64,000 nucleotides of DNA from Chryseolinea soli (GTDB lineage Bacteria; Bacteroidota; Bacteroidia; Cytophagales; Cyclobacteriaceae). The notes under the pieces were generated by a model. That model was not told where the DNA came from. It was given only the letters and a program-made list of their open reading frames with translations, and searched no databases. Of this stretch, positions 1 to 10,044 are shown piece after piece. The position numbers were made by a program, and so were the translations under genes. The DNA lies in NCBI RefSeq assembly GCF_003589925.1, contig NZ_CP032382.1, positions 310,001-374,000 on the forward strand. Reading direction: 5' to 3'. How positions within the stretch are numbered: the first letter of the stretch is position 1; every line of letters starts with the position of its first letter.

Positions 1-12
1 GTTCCGAAATAC

Positions 13-1323
13 TCAATATTCGTTCTTTCCATCCAGGTCATCGATCAACAGACTCTTGGTTTTGTTCAGGATGTCGTTGAAGAAATTCTTGGATGCTGTT
101 ACCGGCTGCTTCTTCACTTTAATGGCTTTCACCACTTCGCGCGCCTCCTTGTAACGGTCCTCTCTTTCGTCCAGAGAGCGGAAACCCGATAGCACCAGGC
201 CAACGGCAGTAGCATACATCGGACTTTTCACCGATTCGATCTTGCTCTTGCCCAGGTGTTCGTTCGGGTAACCGATACGGGTGTCCATACCGGTCATGTA
301 TTCAACAAGCTGCTTTAGGTTGCTCAACTGTGCCCCGCCGCCGGTGATCACGATGCCGCCGGCCAGGCGATTCTCAAAACCGGAGCTGATGATCTCTGCG
401 TGCGCCATCTCGATCACTTCTTCCATCCGGGCCTGGATGATATTCGACAGGTTCTTCACCGAGATCTCCTTCGCCGCGCGGTTGCGGATGCCCGGGATGG
501 ATACGATCTCGTTCGGGCTGGCCTCTTCGGCGATGGCCTTGCCAAAACGCGTCTTCAGTTGTTCGGCCTGTTGTGGCAACACCATCAAGCCCTGCTTGAT
601 GTCGTTGGTCACAATATTTCCTCCGAACGGAATGACCGCCGTGTGACGGATGATGTTGTCGTAGAAGATCGCGATGTCTGTCGTGCCACCGCCAATGTCG
701 ATGAGGCAAACGCCGGCTTCTTTCTCTTCGTCGCTCAACACGGCCAGGCTGGACGCAAGGGGCTCAAGAATAAGATCGGCGATCTCCAGGCTGCCCCGGC
801 GGATGCACTTATTGATGTTGTTGATGGCGTTGGTTTGGGCGGTGATGACATGGAAGTCGGCTTCCAGGCGCACACCCGACATGCCCACAGGTTCCTTGAT
901 ACCTTCTTCGTAGTCCACCATATAATCTTGCGGCATCACGTGAATGATCTGGCTACCGGGCGGCACTACCATGCGATACATGTCTTGTGTGAGGCGCTCC
1001 ACGTCGTCGATGGTGATCTCGTCTTCCTTGGAAGAGCGGGTGATGCCACCGTGCTGGATAAAGCTTTTTATATGCTGACCGGCAATGCCCACGTTCACCA
1101 CACCAATGTCGATGCCCGCCTGGTCGCCGGCTTCGCGTATAGCTTTCTCGATGGCGTACACGGTCTTGTCAATATTGAAAACGATGCCTTTCACTACGCC
1201 CTCTGACTCGGCCTTGCCCATACCCAGCACCTCTAGCTTGCCGAATTCATTCTTGCGTCCTACAATGGCACAGATCTTTGTTGTGCCTATGTCGAGCCCG
1301 ACTACAATTTTTTCGTGTTCCAT
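13..1323 (-). CDS. ftsA: Cell division protein FtsA
   Basis: Actin-like ATPase that tethers FtsZ to the inner membrane and recruits later division proteins. The 436-residue product starts with the phosphate 1 motif GLDIGTTK (9-16) and has the second phosphate motif DIGGGTTD (209-216), both typical of the FtsA/MreB/Hsp70 fold. The C-terminus is rich in charged and hydrophobic residues, where FtsA usually carries its membrane-binding helix. It is the last gene of the minus-strand cell wall cluster inside the window and follows ftsQ by 62 bases. ftsZ normally comes next and would lie beyond base 1. Identification is secure. Confidence 0.97.
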   Translation of the reverse strand: MEHEKIVVGLDIGTTKICAIVGRKNEFGKLEVLGMGKAESEGVVKGIVFNIDKTVYAIEKAIREAGDQAGIDIGVVNVGIAGQHIKSFIQHGGITRSSKEDEITIDDVERLTQDMYRMVVPPGSQIIHVMPQDYMVDYEEGIKEPVGMSGVRLEADFHVITAQTNAINNINKCIRRGSLEIADLILEPLASSLAVLSDEEKEAGVCLIDIGGGTTDIAIFYDNIIRHTAVIPFGGNIVTNDIKQGLMVLPQQAEQLKTRFGKAIAEEASPNEIVSIPGIRNRAAKEISVKNLSNIIQARMEEVIEMAHAEIISSGFENRLAGGIVITGGGAQLSNLKQLVEYMTGMDTRIGYPNEHLGKSKIESVKSPMYATAVGLVLSGFRSLDEREDRYKEAREVVKAIKVKKQPVTASKNFFNDILNKTKSLLIDDLDGKNEY

Positions 1324-1385
1324 GATGATAGATCTTTTATAGTGGTTGTTGTAATGCTTTTATTTTGTCACGCTTCGTTGTCTTT

Positions 1386-2150
1386 TTACTCTGCAACAAT
1401 CTGTCCTTCGTATTCCAGATTGACCCTTCCATACTTGTTCCATCCCATCCGCGGGAGAATTTCTTTGTAGAAGATCATCAGCTTTTTAAACTTGGCTTCT
1501 ATGTTTTCCGGTTTCCCGAATTCGATCTTCTCGTCGCCCACCTGGGGAAACAAGGTGATGCGCGCTTTGCTATCGACGTCGAGCTGTGCGATCTGCGCGG
1601 CCCAAAAATCATCCTCGCGGATGACGTTCAGGAGGGCGATCAGGTTCTTGCCGTCTTCGGTGTCGTTCACGTTGTTTTGTTTGAGGAGTTGGTTCACATA
1701 CGATCCACTCATCAGAACCACCCGGGCTGTAAACTTATCCGACACCGGCATTACGGTTCCATCCTCGGCGATGTAGCCGTCGGGGCCATCGTTGCGAACC
1801 AGTCGTGCAATGGGGCGGCGAAGCTCGGTCTTGACCACGAGATTTCCTTTCAGGTCGCTATACAACTGCGCATCCTTGATAAAAGGTTCGCTCTTGATCT
1901 TCTTCTCCACGTCTTTCAGGTTGACACGGTCCAGCGTAGCGCCTTTCAAGGTCTCCTTGTTCAATTGCATGAGGTTCACGATGTCGGACTCATCCAGGAA
2001 GTGATTTTCGTTCACGTTCACCATCTTGATGGTGATGTCCCGGATCGACGCTGAGCTCTGATGGCGTTCGGCAAAGGCAATAATGCCGCACACAATCAAC
2101 ACCGCGATGATGATCTTAACACGCTTCTTTATGTTAAAATTAATCTTCAT
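1386..2150 (-). CDS. ftsQ: Cell division protein FtsQ/DivIB-like
   Basis: Bitopic division protein that bridges early and late divisome parts. The 254-residue product has a short basic N-terminus, one membrane helix at about 11-27, and then a periplasmic part beginning with a POTRA-like stretch and a beta-rich region. Sequence similarity in this family is low, so position between murC and ftsA is part of the argument. Its ATG lies inside the end of murC (11-base overlap), which suggests translational coupling. Confidence 0.88.
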   Translation of the reverse strand: MKINFNIKKRVKIIIAVLIVCGIIAFAERHQSSASIRDITIKMVNVNENHFLDESDIVNLMQLNKETLKGATLDRVNLKDVEKKIKSEPFIKDAQLYSDLKGNLVVKTELRRPIARLVRNDGPDGYIAEDGTVMPVSDKFTARVVLMSGSYVNQLLKQNNVNDTEDGKNLIALLNVIREDDFWAAQIAQLDVDSKARITLFPQVGDEKIEFGKPENIEAKFKKLMIFYKEILPRMGWNKYGRVNLEYEGQIVAE

Positions 2151-3534
2151 ACTTCCGCTTCAACATTTCCCCAATGGGTTTTACAAACGTATCGATGTCG
2201 CCTGCTCCAACCGTGACCACCACATCCAAATCCATCTTCTCCAGCTTTTCCATCAAATCCTTTTTGTTACAACGGATCTTCACGGCGCTGGTGATGTCGG
2301 TCATCAGCATATCCGAATCCACACCCGGTATCGGCAGTTCGCGCGCCGGGTATATATCCATGAGCAACACCTCGTCGGCGAGGCTCAGGCTTTTGGAAAA
2401 TCCCGCTGCAAAATCGCGCGTTCTCGTAAACAAGTGGGGCTGAAAAATAGCCGTCAGCTTCCTGCCCGGGTACAGCGACTTCATGGAGCGCAGAAACGCT
2501 TCGATCTCCGTCGGGTGATGCGCGTAGTCGTCTACGAACACCACTTTCTTTCCTCTTAAAACATACTCAAACCTGCGCTTCACGCCCCGGAACGACTCGA
2601 GGGCTTTCGCGATCGTGGGAAGGCCCACACCACACAAGTTTGCGGCCACCGACGCAGCGATGGCATTTTCAATGTTATGAAAACCAGGGACACCGAGCTG
2701 CACGTGTTCGACCTTTCCAAATCCATGGAGATCGAACTGAAAAAATCCGCCCCTTGCGGTAATGTTCCCGGCAAAAAATTGTCCCCGGCTCATGCTGTAA
2801 ATATGTTTCTTCACGTGGTCCACTTTATCGGCCAAAAGTTCGGCTATCGATTCGTGGATGATCAGGTCGCCACCGCGATTGATCTGTGAAATAAATTCTT
2901 TGAACGAAACAATCAGGCTCTCGTGATCGCCATAGATATCCAGGTGATCGGCATCGGCCGACGTGACCACAGCGATCTGCGGGAAAAGCCGAAGGAACGA
3001 CCGATCGAATTCATCGGCTTCCACCACCACCAGGGTGTCCTTCTTCACATCACCTTCCATCACGAGGTTGGATGCGTAATTCGTGGTGATACCTCCTAGA
3101 AAACCAACCATGCTCTTTCCTGAACTCTTCAGAATGTGCGCCACCATAGAAGACGTTGTCGTCTTGCCGTGTGTGCCGGCAACCGCTACGGTCTTGTAAT
3201 CTTTTGTGAGCAAGCCCAACACTTCCGAGCGTTTCAAAATGGTATAGCCATTTTGCTTCAGGTAGTTGTGTTCGACGTGATCCTTGGGGATGGCCGGCGT
3301 GAAGATCACTAACGTTTTATCTTTTTGCTGCTTCACTTCTTCGGGGATAAGCTCGAGCTTATCTTCAAAATGAATGCGCATGCCTTCTTTCTGCAACTCG
3401 TCCGTGAGTGTGGTAGACGTTTTGTCGTAGCCGGAAACACGTAGTCCTTCCTTCATGAACCACCGTGCCAGGGCGCTCATGCCAATCCCGCCAATACCCA
3501 GGAAATAGATGTTATCGTACTTTTCTAACGTCAC
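2140..3534 (-). CDS. murC: UDP-N-acetylmuramate--L-alanine ligase MurC
   Basis: Cytoplasmic Mur ligase that adds L-alanine to UDP-MurNAc, the first step of stem peptide synthesis. The 464-residue product has the MurC N-terminal dinucleotide-like motif GIGGIGMSALA near residue 13 and the ATP-binding loop GTHGKTTT at 120-127. Length is normal for the family. It follows murG by 6 bases and overlaps ftsQ by 11 bases in the same operon. Confidence 0.97.
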   Translation of the reverse strand: MTLEKYDNIYFLGIGGIGMSALARWFMKEGLRVSGYDKTSTTLTDELQKEGMRIHFEDKLELIPEEVKQQKDKTLVIFTPAIPKDHVEHNYLKQNGYTILKRSEVLGLLTKDYKTVAVAGTHGKTTTSSMVAHILKSSGKSMVGFLGGITTNYASNLVMEGDVKKDTLVVVEADEFDRSFLRLFPQIAVVTSADADHLDIYGDHESLIVSFKEFISQINRGGDLIIHESIAELLADKVDHVKKHIYSMSRGQFFAGNITARGGFFQFDLHGFGKVEHVQLGVPGFHNIENAIAASVAANLCGVGLPTIAKALESFRGVKRRFEYVLRGKKVVFVDDYAHHPTEIEAFLRSMKSLYPGRKLTAIFQPHLFTRTRDFAAGFSKSLSLADEVLLMDIYPARELPIPGVDSDMLMTDITSAVKIRCNKKDLMEKLEKMDLDVVVTVGAGDIDTFVKPIGEMLKRKYED

Positions 3535-3540
3535 GTTCGT

Positions 3541-4764
3541 TTATCGTTTCACCATTACGGGTTGCAGCCGACTGGTGTCAATCGGCTGGTTGTTCCCTGT
3601 TGATTTATAATACAATTGTTCACCGTGCTCCGGCTGATCCTTGTCGGCCGACTTCGCTACGATGAGCTTCTCAATTTCATTCACGATGGATGCCGTGGCA
3701 TCCGGTTTGGCAAGCTTGGCGATGTTCTCGGTCAGCTTGTCGGTGCGTTGCTTGTCGAACAACAGCTTCAAGGCTTCGTCGACCAACCTAACCCCGGCGT
3801 CTTTATCCAGCACCAGCACGGCGGCGTCTTTGTCGACAAGCGCTTTGGCGTTCTTGGTCTGGTGATCTTCGGCCACGTTTGGCGACGGCACGAGGATGAC
3901 CGGCTTCTTCGCAATGCAGATCTCCGAGACCGCCAATGCTCCGGCACGGGAGATGACAACATCCGCAGCGGCGTAGGCCAGGTCCATTTCCTTTAGAAAA
4001 TCCTGGACGCGGATCTTGCGCAGATCGTACTTCACCAACTGTGCCTTGTATCCTTCATAATATCCCTTGCCCGTTTGCCAGATCACCTGCACCTTGGCAT
4101 CGACCAATTTCTCGATGCCCTGGATGATGCTCTCGTTGATCGTGCGGGCGCCGAGGCTGCCGCCCACGATGAGCAATGTTTTGGTGCCGGCATCAAATCC
4201 GAAATGATTCAACGCGCGTTCGCGTTTGACAGCGATCGAAAGCATATCCTTTCTCACCGGGTTGCCCGTGAGCACCAGTTTTTCGCTAGGAAAATATTTT
4301 TCCATGCCCTCATAGGCTACACACACTTTGCTCACTTTACTGGCCACTTGTTTGTTGGCAAGTCCTGCAAAGGAGTTTTGTTCCTGGATCACGGAGGGGA
4401 TACCGGCGCGCGTGGCCGCCATCATCACGGGTCCGCTGGCAAAACCTCCGGTGCCGATCACGGCGTGGGGCTTGAACTCGCGCACGATCTTGCGGGCATT
4501 CCAGTAGCTCACCACCACCTTCACCGGGAACAACAGGTTCGACCAGGTCAACTTTCGTTGCAGGCCGGTGATCCACAGCCCGATGATCTTGTAGCCGGCT
4601 TCGGGCACGCGGGTCATCTCCATCTTGTCTTTGGCGCCCACAAAAAGAATGTCGGCATCCGGATGGCGTTCGCGGAACTCGTTGGCGATGGCAACGGCGG
4701 GGAAGATGTGTCCTCCCGTGCCGCCACCGCTTATGATCAAACGATATGGTGTGCTTGAACTCAC
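3541..4764 (-). CDS. murG: UDP-GlcNAc:lipid I GlcNAc transferase MurG
   Basis: Peripheral membrane glycosyltransferase that turns lipid I into lipid II. The GGGTGGH motif that contacts the lipid pyrophosphate is at residues 13-19. An upstream in-frame ATG exists at 4827, but I prefer the GTG at 4764: it overlaps the ftsW stop as GTGA and removes a non-conserved charged extension lying inside ftsW. This gives 407 residues, longer than the roughly 355-370 usual for MurG. The excess is a polar C-terminal tail of about 35-40 residues after the second Rossmann domain. Expression is probably coupled to ftsW. Confidence 0.95.
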   Translation of the reverse strand: MSSSTPYRLIISGGGTGGHIFPAVAIANEFRERHPDADILFVGAKDKMEMTRVPEAGYKIIGLWITGLQRKLTWSNLLFPVKVVVSYWNARKIVREFKPHAVIGTGGFASGPVMMAATRAGIPSVIQEQNSFAGLANKQVASKVSKVCVAYEGMEKYFPSEKLVLTGNPVRKDMLSIAVKRERALNHFGFDAGTKTLLIVGGSLGARTINESIIQGIEKLVDAKVQVIWQTGKGYYEGYKAQLVKYDLRKIRVQDFLKEMDLAYAAADVVISRAGALAVSEICIAKKPVILVPSPNVAEDHQTKNAKALVDKDAAVLVLDKDAGVRLVDEALKLLFDKQRTDKLTENIAKLAKPDATASIVNEIEKLIVAKSADKDQPEHGEQLYYKSTGNNQPIDTSRLQPVMVKR

Positions 4765-5936
4765 GCTGCTTTTGCCGTTGGCATGTTTTTCGTTTCCTTC
4801 GATTCGTCCGTTGTGCTTTGCTCCCATTTCTGGTCTTGCTCACCGCGGCTCACACTGAGGATGATCCCCAACGAAAGTCCGGTAAACACCATCGACGTTC
4901 CCCCCATAGAGATCAAGGGAAGTGGCTGCCCGGTGATGGGGCCCAACCCCACAACGACACCCATGTTCACCATGGCCTGGCATACCAGGTCAAAGCTTAG
5001 TCCCGCAGAAAGCAATCCGCCAAAAGCGCGGTCGCTATTATAAGAGGCCTTCATCCCCCGGTGTAATAAAAGAAGATATAGTCCCAACACAGCAATGCCC
5101 CCGACCATACCATACTCTTCGATCACGATCGCATACACGAAGTCCGAATACGGGTGAGGGAGAATATTGCGTTGATCGCTGTTGCCCGGTCCCTTGCCAA
5201 ACAGGCCGCCCGTCGCCACAGCGATGCGCGCATGCTTGGCCTGGAAAGGGAGCTCCGAACCATCGATAAAACTTTGAATCCGATGTTTTGCCGTCTCTCC
5301 ACGAACCCCAAACGCAATGGCCAGCGATCCGGCCAATGCTCCTACAAAAACGAGCATCGCCAAATATTTCGTAGGCACGCGGCCGATGAACATGATGAGC
5401 ATGCACGTCACCAACAGCAGCATGGCGGTCGACAAGTTTGTCAACGCGATCAATCCGCAGATGATACCACACCAAAACAAGATGGGGATCAATGATTCCT
5501 TTATGTCGTCAATGTTTTGTTGACGTTTGGAGAGCATGCTCGCCAGGTTCACGATCAACGCAAGGCTGGCGAAGTCCGAAGGTTGGAACGATCCAACGAT
5601 AGGAACCTGGATCCAACGTGCGGCGTCGTTGAGGCTGACACCGTTTGTGAATGTATAGATCAACAACGGGATGCTGACGAACAACCCGATCTTGGAAAGC
5701 TTGGAGTAGTAGCGATAGTCTACCCGGTGTGCAAACCACATGGCGGCAAGACCCACGATCACGGTGAACGTGTGCTTCAACAAAAAGCTTTCGGGACTTT
5801 GTGTGCGCTTGTAGGCCAGCGTTCCGATGGAGCTGTACACCACGAGGATACTGATCAGCGAAAGCGCAAACACCACTGCCCAGATGACTTTGTCACCTTG
5901 CAGGTTCTTATCGGCCCATGTTTTTATTTTCTGCAT
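4761..5936 (-). CDS. ftsW: SEDS peptidoglycan polymerase FtsW
   Basis: Polytopic SEDS-family glycosyltransferase of the division site, working with the transpeptidase FtsI encoded upstream. The 391-residue product has about ten hydrophobic segments and the conserved C-terminal region with GPITGQPLPLISMGGTS, a SEDS hallmark. The last 30 residues are polar and cytoplasmic. It lies 18 bases after murD and overlaps murG by 4 bases if the murG GTG start is right. RodA is the alternative member, but the cluster position favours FtsW. Confidence 0.96.
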   Translation of the reverse strand: MQKIKTWADKNLQGDKVIWAVVFALSLISILVVYSSIGTLAYKRTQSPESFLLKHTFTVIVGLAAMWFAHRVDYRYYSKLSKIGLFVSIPLLIYTFTNGVSLNDAARWIQVPIVGSFQPSDFASLALIVNLASMLSKRQQNIDDIKESLIPILFWCGIICGLIALTNLSTAMLLLVTCMLIMFIGRVPTKYLAMLVFVGALAGSLAIAFGVRGETAKHRIQSFIDGSELPFQAKHARIAVATGGLFGKGPGNSDQRNILPHPYSDFVYAIVIEEYGMVGGIAVLGLYLLLLHRGMKASYNSDRAFGGLLSAGLSFDLVCQAMVNMGVVVGLGPITGQPLPLISMGGTSMVFTGLSLGIILSVSRGEQDQKWEQSTTDESKETKNMPTAKAA

Positions 5937-5954
5937 AGTTCTGCTCCCTATTTT

Positions 5955-7316
5955 TTAAGCGCTTATGCCTTCCGTTTCCTTCTTCAAATCCAATACAGCT
6001 TGTCTGAACTGATCTCCCCGGTCTTCATAGTTCTTGAAGAGATCGAAGCTTGCACAAGCGGGCGATAACAATACTACATCGCCGGCTTCTGCCATGGCCA
6101 GCGCTTTGTGCACCAGCTCCGTCACACTTTGCGTTTCCTCTATACGCTTTACTGTTTTGCCAAAAAATTGTTTCAACTTCTCGTTGTCCTTTCCCAGGCA
6201 GATCAGCGCTTTTACTTTCTTCTTTACTTGTTCTTCAATCAACGAATAGTCGTTGCCCTTGTCTACTCCTCCCGCGATCCAGATGAGGGGCTTTTCATAG
6301 CTGCCCAATCCATACACCACGGAGTCGACATTGGTTGCTTTGGAGTCGTTCACAAATTCCACCCCGCGAATAACGGCCACACTCTCCAAACGATGGGGTG
6401 CATTTTTAAAAGTCTTCAACCCCTTGCGAATGCTCTCTACGCCCACACCGGCCAGATATACCGACGACACCGCGGCCATCGTGTTGATCAGGTTGTGGGG
6501 CCCCTTTAAGGTGGTGTCCGGTTGCGCGACCTGAAATTCATCCTTGAGTTTGAAATGCATGGTCGGTCCATCAGCATATACCGGCACGGCAGCATCGCGC
6601 TTTAACGACACTGGTGTTTGCTTAGGAACGATCGATCGCTTCTTCAACTCCGTAGCAATCACCTGGTCGTCGGCATAGTAAATGAAATGCTGTGACGCTT
6701 TCATTTTGCGAACGATCTGGAATTTGGAATCGATATAATTCTGCAAGGTGTATTCATAGCGATCCAGGTGATCGGGCGTGATGTTGAGCAACACGGCAAT
6801 CTCCGGGTCAAATGTCTTTGTGCCGTCCAACTGAAAGCTGCTCATTTCGAGCACGTACCAATCAAACGACTCGGTGGCCACCTGGCGCGCCATGCTCTTG
6901 CCCACATTACCGGCAAGTCCCACATTGAAACCGGCTTCCTTCATCAGGTGATAGGTGAGCAAGGTCGTTGTGGTTTTGCCGTTTGTTCCTGTGATGGCGA
7001 TGATCTTGGCGTCTGTATACTGAAAAGCAAATTCAATTTCATCGATCACCGGAATTCCCGCTGCCTTTGCTGCTTTGATCATCGGCGCTTTGTCGGGAAT
7101 GCCCGGGCTCTTGATGATGTATGCGGCATTGAGGATCTTCGCTTCGGTGTGCGCGCCCGTTTCGTAGGCGATGTTCTCCTTGTCCAGCTCGGCCTTGTAC
7201 TTGTCTTTGATAGGCCCCATGTCTGAAACAAAAACGTCAAAGCCCTGCGCTTTCGCGAGCAGTGCTGCTCCCGTTCCGCTTTCGCCTCCTCCCAATATGA
7301 CTATGCGTTCGCTCAT
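5955..7316 (-). CDS. murD: UDP-MurNAc-L-alanine--D-glutamate ligase MurD
   Basis: Cytoplasmic Mur ligase that adds D-glutamate. The product begins [20 protein letters not shown], a Rossmann-like motif typical of MurD, and has the ATP loop [11 protein letters not shown]. The start at 7316 is chosen over an upstream in-frame ATG at 7370 because it overlaps the mraY stop as ATGA; the longer form would run well into mraY. That gives 453 residues, normal for MurD. Confidence 0.96.
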   Translation of the reverse strand: MSERIVILGGGESGTGAALLAKAQGFDVFVSDMGPIKDKYKAELDKENIAYETGAHTEAKILNAAYIIKSPGIPDKAPMIKAAKAAGIPVIDEIEFAFQYTDAKIIAITGTNGKTTTTLLTYHLMKEAGFNVGLAGNVGKSMARQVATESFDWYVLEMSSFQLDGTKTFDPEIAVLLNITPDHLDRYEYTLQNYIDSKFQIVRKMKASQHFIYYADDQVIATELKKRSIVPKQTPVSLKRDAAVPVYADGPTMHFKLKDEFQVAQPDTTLKGPHNLINTMAAVSSVYLAGVGVESIRKGLKTFKNAPHRLESVAVIRGVEFVNDSKATNVDSVVYGLGSYEKPLIWIAGGVDKGNDYSLIEEQVKKKVKALICLGKDNEKLKQFFGKTVKRIEETQSVTELVHKALAMAEAGDVVLLSPACASFDLFKNYEDRGDQFRQAVLDLKKETEGISA

Positions 7317-8542
7317 CTCAGTTTCAAAGTTGCCAGGGCCAGTATGGCCAACAATATGCCCACGATCCAAAACCGTGCAACGATCTTGGCTTCGTGGATG
7401 TTTTTCTTTTGATAGTGGTGATGCAACGGCGACATCAAAAATATTCTCCGTCCTTCACCGTATTTCTTTTTCGTGTATTTAAAGTACGACACCTGCAGCA
7501 TCACGGAGAGTATTTCAACGAAGAATACTCCACACAACACCGGGATCAACAATTCCTTTCTCACCGCCAAGGCCAACACGGCAATGATCCCCCCCAAGGT
7601 CAGGCTTCCTGTGTCGCCCATGAACACCTGCGCGGGGTATGCATTGTACCAAAGAAAGCCCAGGCATGCACCCACGAACGCCGTACAAAAAATTACCAGC
7701 TCCGCCAGGTTCGGGATGTACATGATGTTCAGGTAGCTCGCAAAGTCGATACGACCCGAGAGATACGCGAGGATCGCCAACGTCAACCCGATGATGCCTG
7801 AGGTCCCTGCCGCGAGCCCGTCAATGCCGTCGGTGATGTTCGCCGCATTCGACACGGCGGTGATGATCAGGATCACCACCAGCACGTATATGATCCACGT
7901 ATACTTGGCCGGCAAGAAGGGGATGATCTTGCTGTAGTCCATCTCGTTGTTCTTCACAAATGGAACAGTCGTTGTCGTGGACTTCACATCTTGATAGCCT
8001 GCGGGGCTTTCAAGCGATTCGTCTGCGTCCTGGACCTGCACACTGGATCGCGTCCCTGCACTCACTTCGCGCACCACAACGTTGTCGTTGAAATAGAGCG
8101 TGAACCCCACGATCAATCCAATGCCTACCTGACCGACGATCTTGAAACGGCCGGCCAATCCTTCCTTGTTCTTGCGGAATACTTTGATATAGTCATCCAA
8201 AAATCCGATCAACCCCAACCAGCACGTGGTGATGATCAACAGCGCCACATACACGTTGTCCAACTTGGCAAACAACAGCGTCGGAATGAGGATGGCCGCA
8301 ATGATGATGATCCCGCCCATGGTGGGGGTACCTTTCTTTTGCATTTGTCCTTCCAGGCCGAGGTCGCGAATGTCTTCGCCCACTTGTTTTTTGCGCAGCG
8401 CGTGGATCAGGTTTTTACCAAACGTGATCGTGATCAACAACGACAGGAACGCTGCCATACCCGCGCGGAACGAGATGTATTGGAATACACCGGCTCCGGG
8501 TACGTCTAGTGAATCGAGATAGTTGAATAAATAGTACAGCAT
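7313..8542 (-). CDS. mraY: Phospho-MurNAc-pentapeptide transferase MraY
   Basis: Integral membrane enzyme that makes lipid I from UDP-MurNAc-pentapeptide and undecaprenyl phosphate. The 409-residue product has about ten membrane helices, the aspartate-rich motif GFLDDYIK near 114, [12 protein letters not shown] near 235 and the HHHYQKK motif near the C-terminus. It is about 45-50 residues longer than the Escherichia coli enzyme because of a polar, Ser/Thr/acid-rich insertion at about 152-205 between membrane segments. It starts 3 bases after murE and overlaps murD by 4 bases. Confidence 0.96.
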   Translation of the reverse strand: MLYYLFNYLDSLDVPGAGVFQYISFRAGMAAFLSLLITITFGKNLIHALRKKQVGEDIRDLGLEGQMQKKGTPTMGGIIIIAAILIPTLLFAKLDNVYVALLIITTCWLGLIGFLDDYIKVFRKNKEGLAGRFKIVGQVGIGLIVGFTLYFNDNVVVREVSAGTRSSVQVQDADESLESPAGYQDVKSTTTTVPFVKNNEMDYSKIIPFLPAKYTWIIYVLVVILIITAVSNAANITDGIDGLAAGTSGIIGLTLAILAYLSGRIDFASYLNIMYIPNLAELVIFCTAFVGACLGFLWYNAYPAQVFMGDTGSLTLGGIIAVLALAVRKELLIPVLCGVFFVEILSVMLQVSYFKYTKKKYGEGRRIFLMSPLHHHYQKKNIHEAKIVARFWIVGILLAILALATLKLR

Positions 8543-8545
8543 TCC

Positions 8546-10009
8546 TTAATTCTCAAAAAGTTTCAGCATGCGCTCCACCACCTCGCGGTCGTCGAACGGA
8601 TATTTTATCCCTTTTATTTCCTGATACGTTTCATGTCCCTTGCCCGCGATGAGGATGATGTCGTGTTCCTTGGCCATCATGCACGCGGTTTTGATCGCTT
8701 CTTCGCGATCGGCCATCACCAGGGTCTTGCGCACCTCCGTAGGCATCACGCCGGCCTGCATCTCGCGGATGATCTCCATGGCGTCTTCGTCGCGGGGATT
8801 GTCCGAGGTGAGCACCACCTTGTCGCTGAGACGGCAAGCAATGGATGCCATCAACGGGCGTTTTGTTTTGTCGCGGTTTCCGCCACAACCCACTACGGTG
8901 ATCACCTGCTCGGCACCGGTCCTGAACTGGGCAATGGTTTCCAATACGTTCTTCAGCGCATCGGGAGTGTGTGCATAGTCTACGATGGCCGTCACTTTCG
9001 ATCCCGGCATCACCAACTCAAAGCGACCCACAGCGCCTTCCAACGACGACAGCTTCGTCAGCACCTCGTCGGATTCCTCTCCCAACAAAATAGCCGCGCC
9101 ATACACGGCCAGCAGGTTGTAGGCATTGAAATCACCGATCAGCCTAAACCAAACGTTCTTGCCACCGATCTCCAACTCCAGCCCTTCGATCGAATTGGTG
9201 ATGATCTTTCCTTTGAAGTCCACCATCTTCTTCAATCCAAAAGAATACTTGGAGGCTTTTGTGTTTTGCAACATCACCATACCGCGTTTGTCGTCGGCGT
9301 TCACCAACGCAAAGGCATCGCTGCTCAGTTCGTCGAAATATTTTTTCTTGGCCTTGATGTAGTTCTCGAACGTCTTGTGATAGTCGAGGTGATCGTGGGT
9401 AATGTTCGTAAACAACGCACCCACGAACTTCAACCCGGCAATGCGCTCCTGGTCCACGGCATGCGAGCTCACTTCCATGAACACGTGTGTGCACCCGGCT
9501 TTTACCATGCGATCCAGCAACTCGTTCAACTGGATAGGGTCCGGCGTGGTATGTGTGGACGGCACCACCTCCTTCATGATCTTATTCTCCACCGTCGACA
9601 ACAACCCGGAGGGATGGCCCAGCGCAATAAAAAGCTTGTACAATAGCGTAGCCACCGTGGTCTTGCCGTTCGTACCCGTCACACCGGTGAGCTTCACTTT
9701 CTCACTGGGGTTGCCATAGTAGTTCGAGGCAATGATCCCCAACGCCTGCGCGCTGTTCTTCACGGTGACGTAGGTGATCTTGTCGTTGATGCTATCCGGC
9801 AGTTGTTCGCAAACAATGGCGGAGGCGCCCAGGTCGATGGCCTTCGCGATATACGCGTGACCGTCGGACTGCGTGCCTCTCACGGCGATAAATAAAAAAC
9901 CTGCCTGCACTTTGCGCGAGTCAAAGCAAATACCCTTCACTTCACCGCTCATGTTGCCATAGCTGGAGGTGAGGGATACCTTGTACAATATGTCTTTCAG
10001 TTCGCGCAC
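8546..10009 (-). CDS. murE: UDP-MurNAc-tripeptide ligase MurE (meso-DAP type)
   Basis: Mur ligase that adds the third amino acid of the stem peptide. The 487-residue product has the ATP loop GTNGKTT at 112-118 and the substrate motif DNPR at 403-406. In this family DNPR marks enzymes that use meso-diaminopimelate, in contrast to the lysine-type motif, so the wall is predicted to be the standard Gram-negative type. The gene sits 35 bases after ftsI and 3 bases before mraY. Confidence 0.96.
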   Translation of the reverse strand: MRELKDILYKVSLTSSYGNMSGEVKGICFDSRKVQAGFLFIAVRGTQSDGHAYIAKAIDLGASAIVCEQLPDSINDKITYVTVKNSAQALGIIASNYYGNPSEKVKLTGVTGTNGKTTVATLLYKLFIALGHPSGLLSTVENKIMKEVVPSTHTTPDPIQLNELLDRMVKAGCTHVFMEVSSHAVDQERIAGLKFVGALFTNITHDHLDYHKTFENYIKAKKKYFDELSSDAFALVNADDKRGMVMLQNTKASKYSFGLKKMVDFKGKIITNSIEGLELEIGGKNVWFRLIGDFNAYNLLAVYGAAILLGEESDEVLTKLSSLEGAVGRFELVMPGSKVTAIVDYAHTPDALKNVLETIAQFRTGAEQVITVVGCGGNRDKTKRPLMASIACRLSDKVVLTSDNPRDEDAMEIIREMQAGVMPTEVRKTLVMADREEAIKTACMMAKEHDIILIAGKGHETYQEIKGIKYPFDDREVVERMLKLFEN

Positions 10010-10044
10010 GTAGTGTTCTATCTTTTTTCTACTCTAAATACCTG

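Noticed and set aside
400..1206. Long plus-strand open frame (268 codons) opposite ftsA
   Set aside because: It is antisense to a well conserved gene, with no family features; it arises from codon composition of ftsA.
4764..4827. Upstream ATG start of MurG
   Set aside because: The extra 21 residues are charged, lie fully within ftsW and precede the conserved start; a GTG overlapping the ftsW stop explains the start better.
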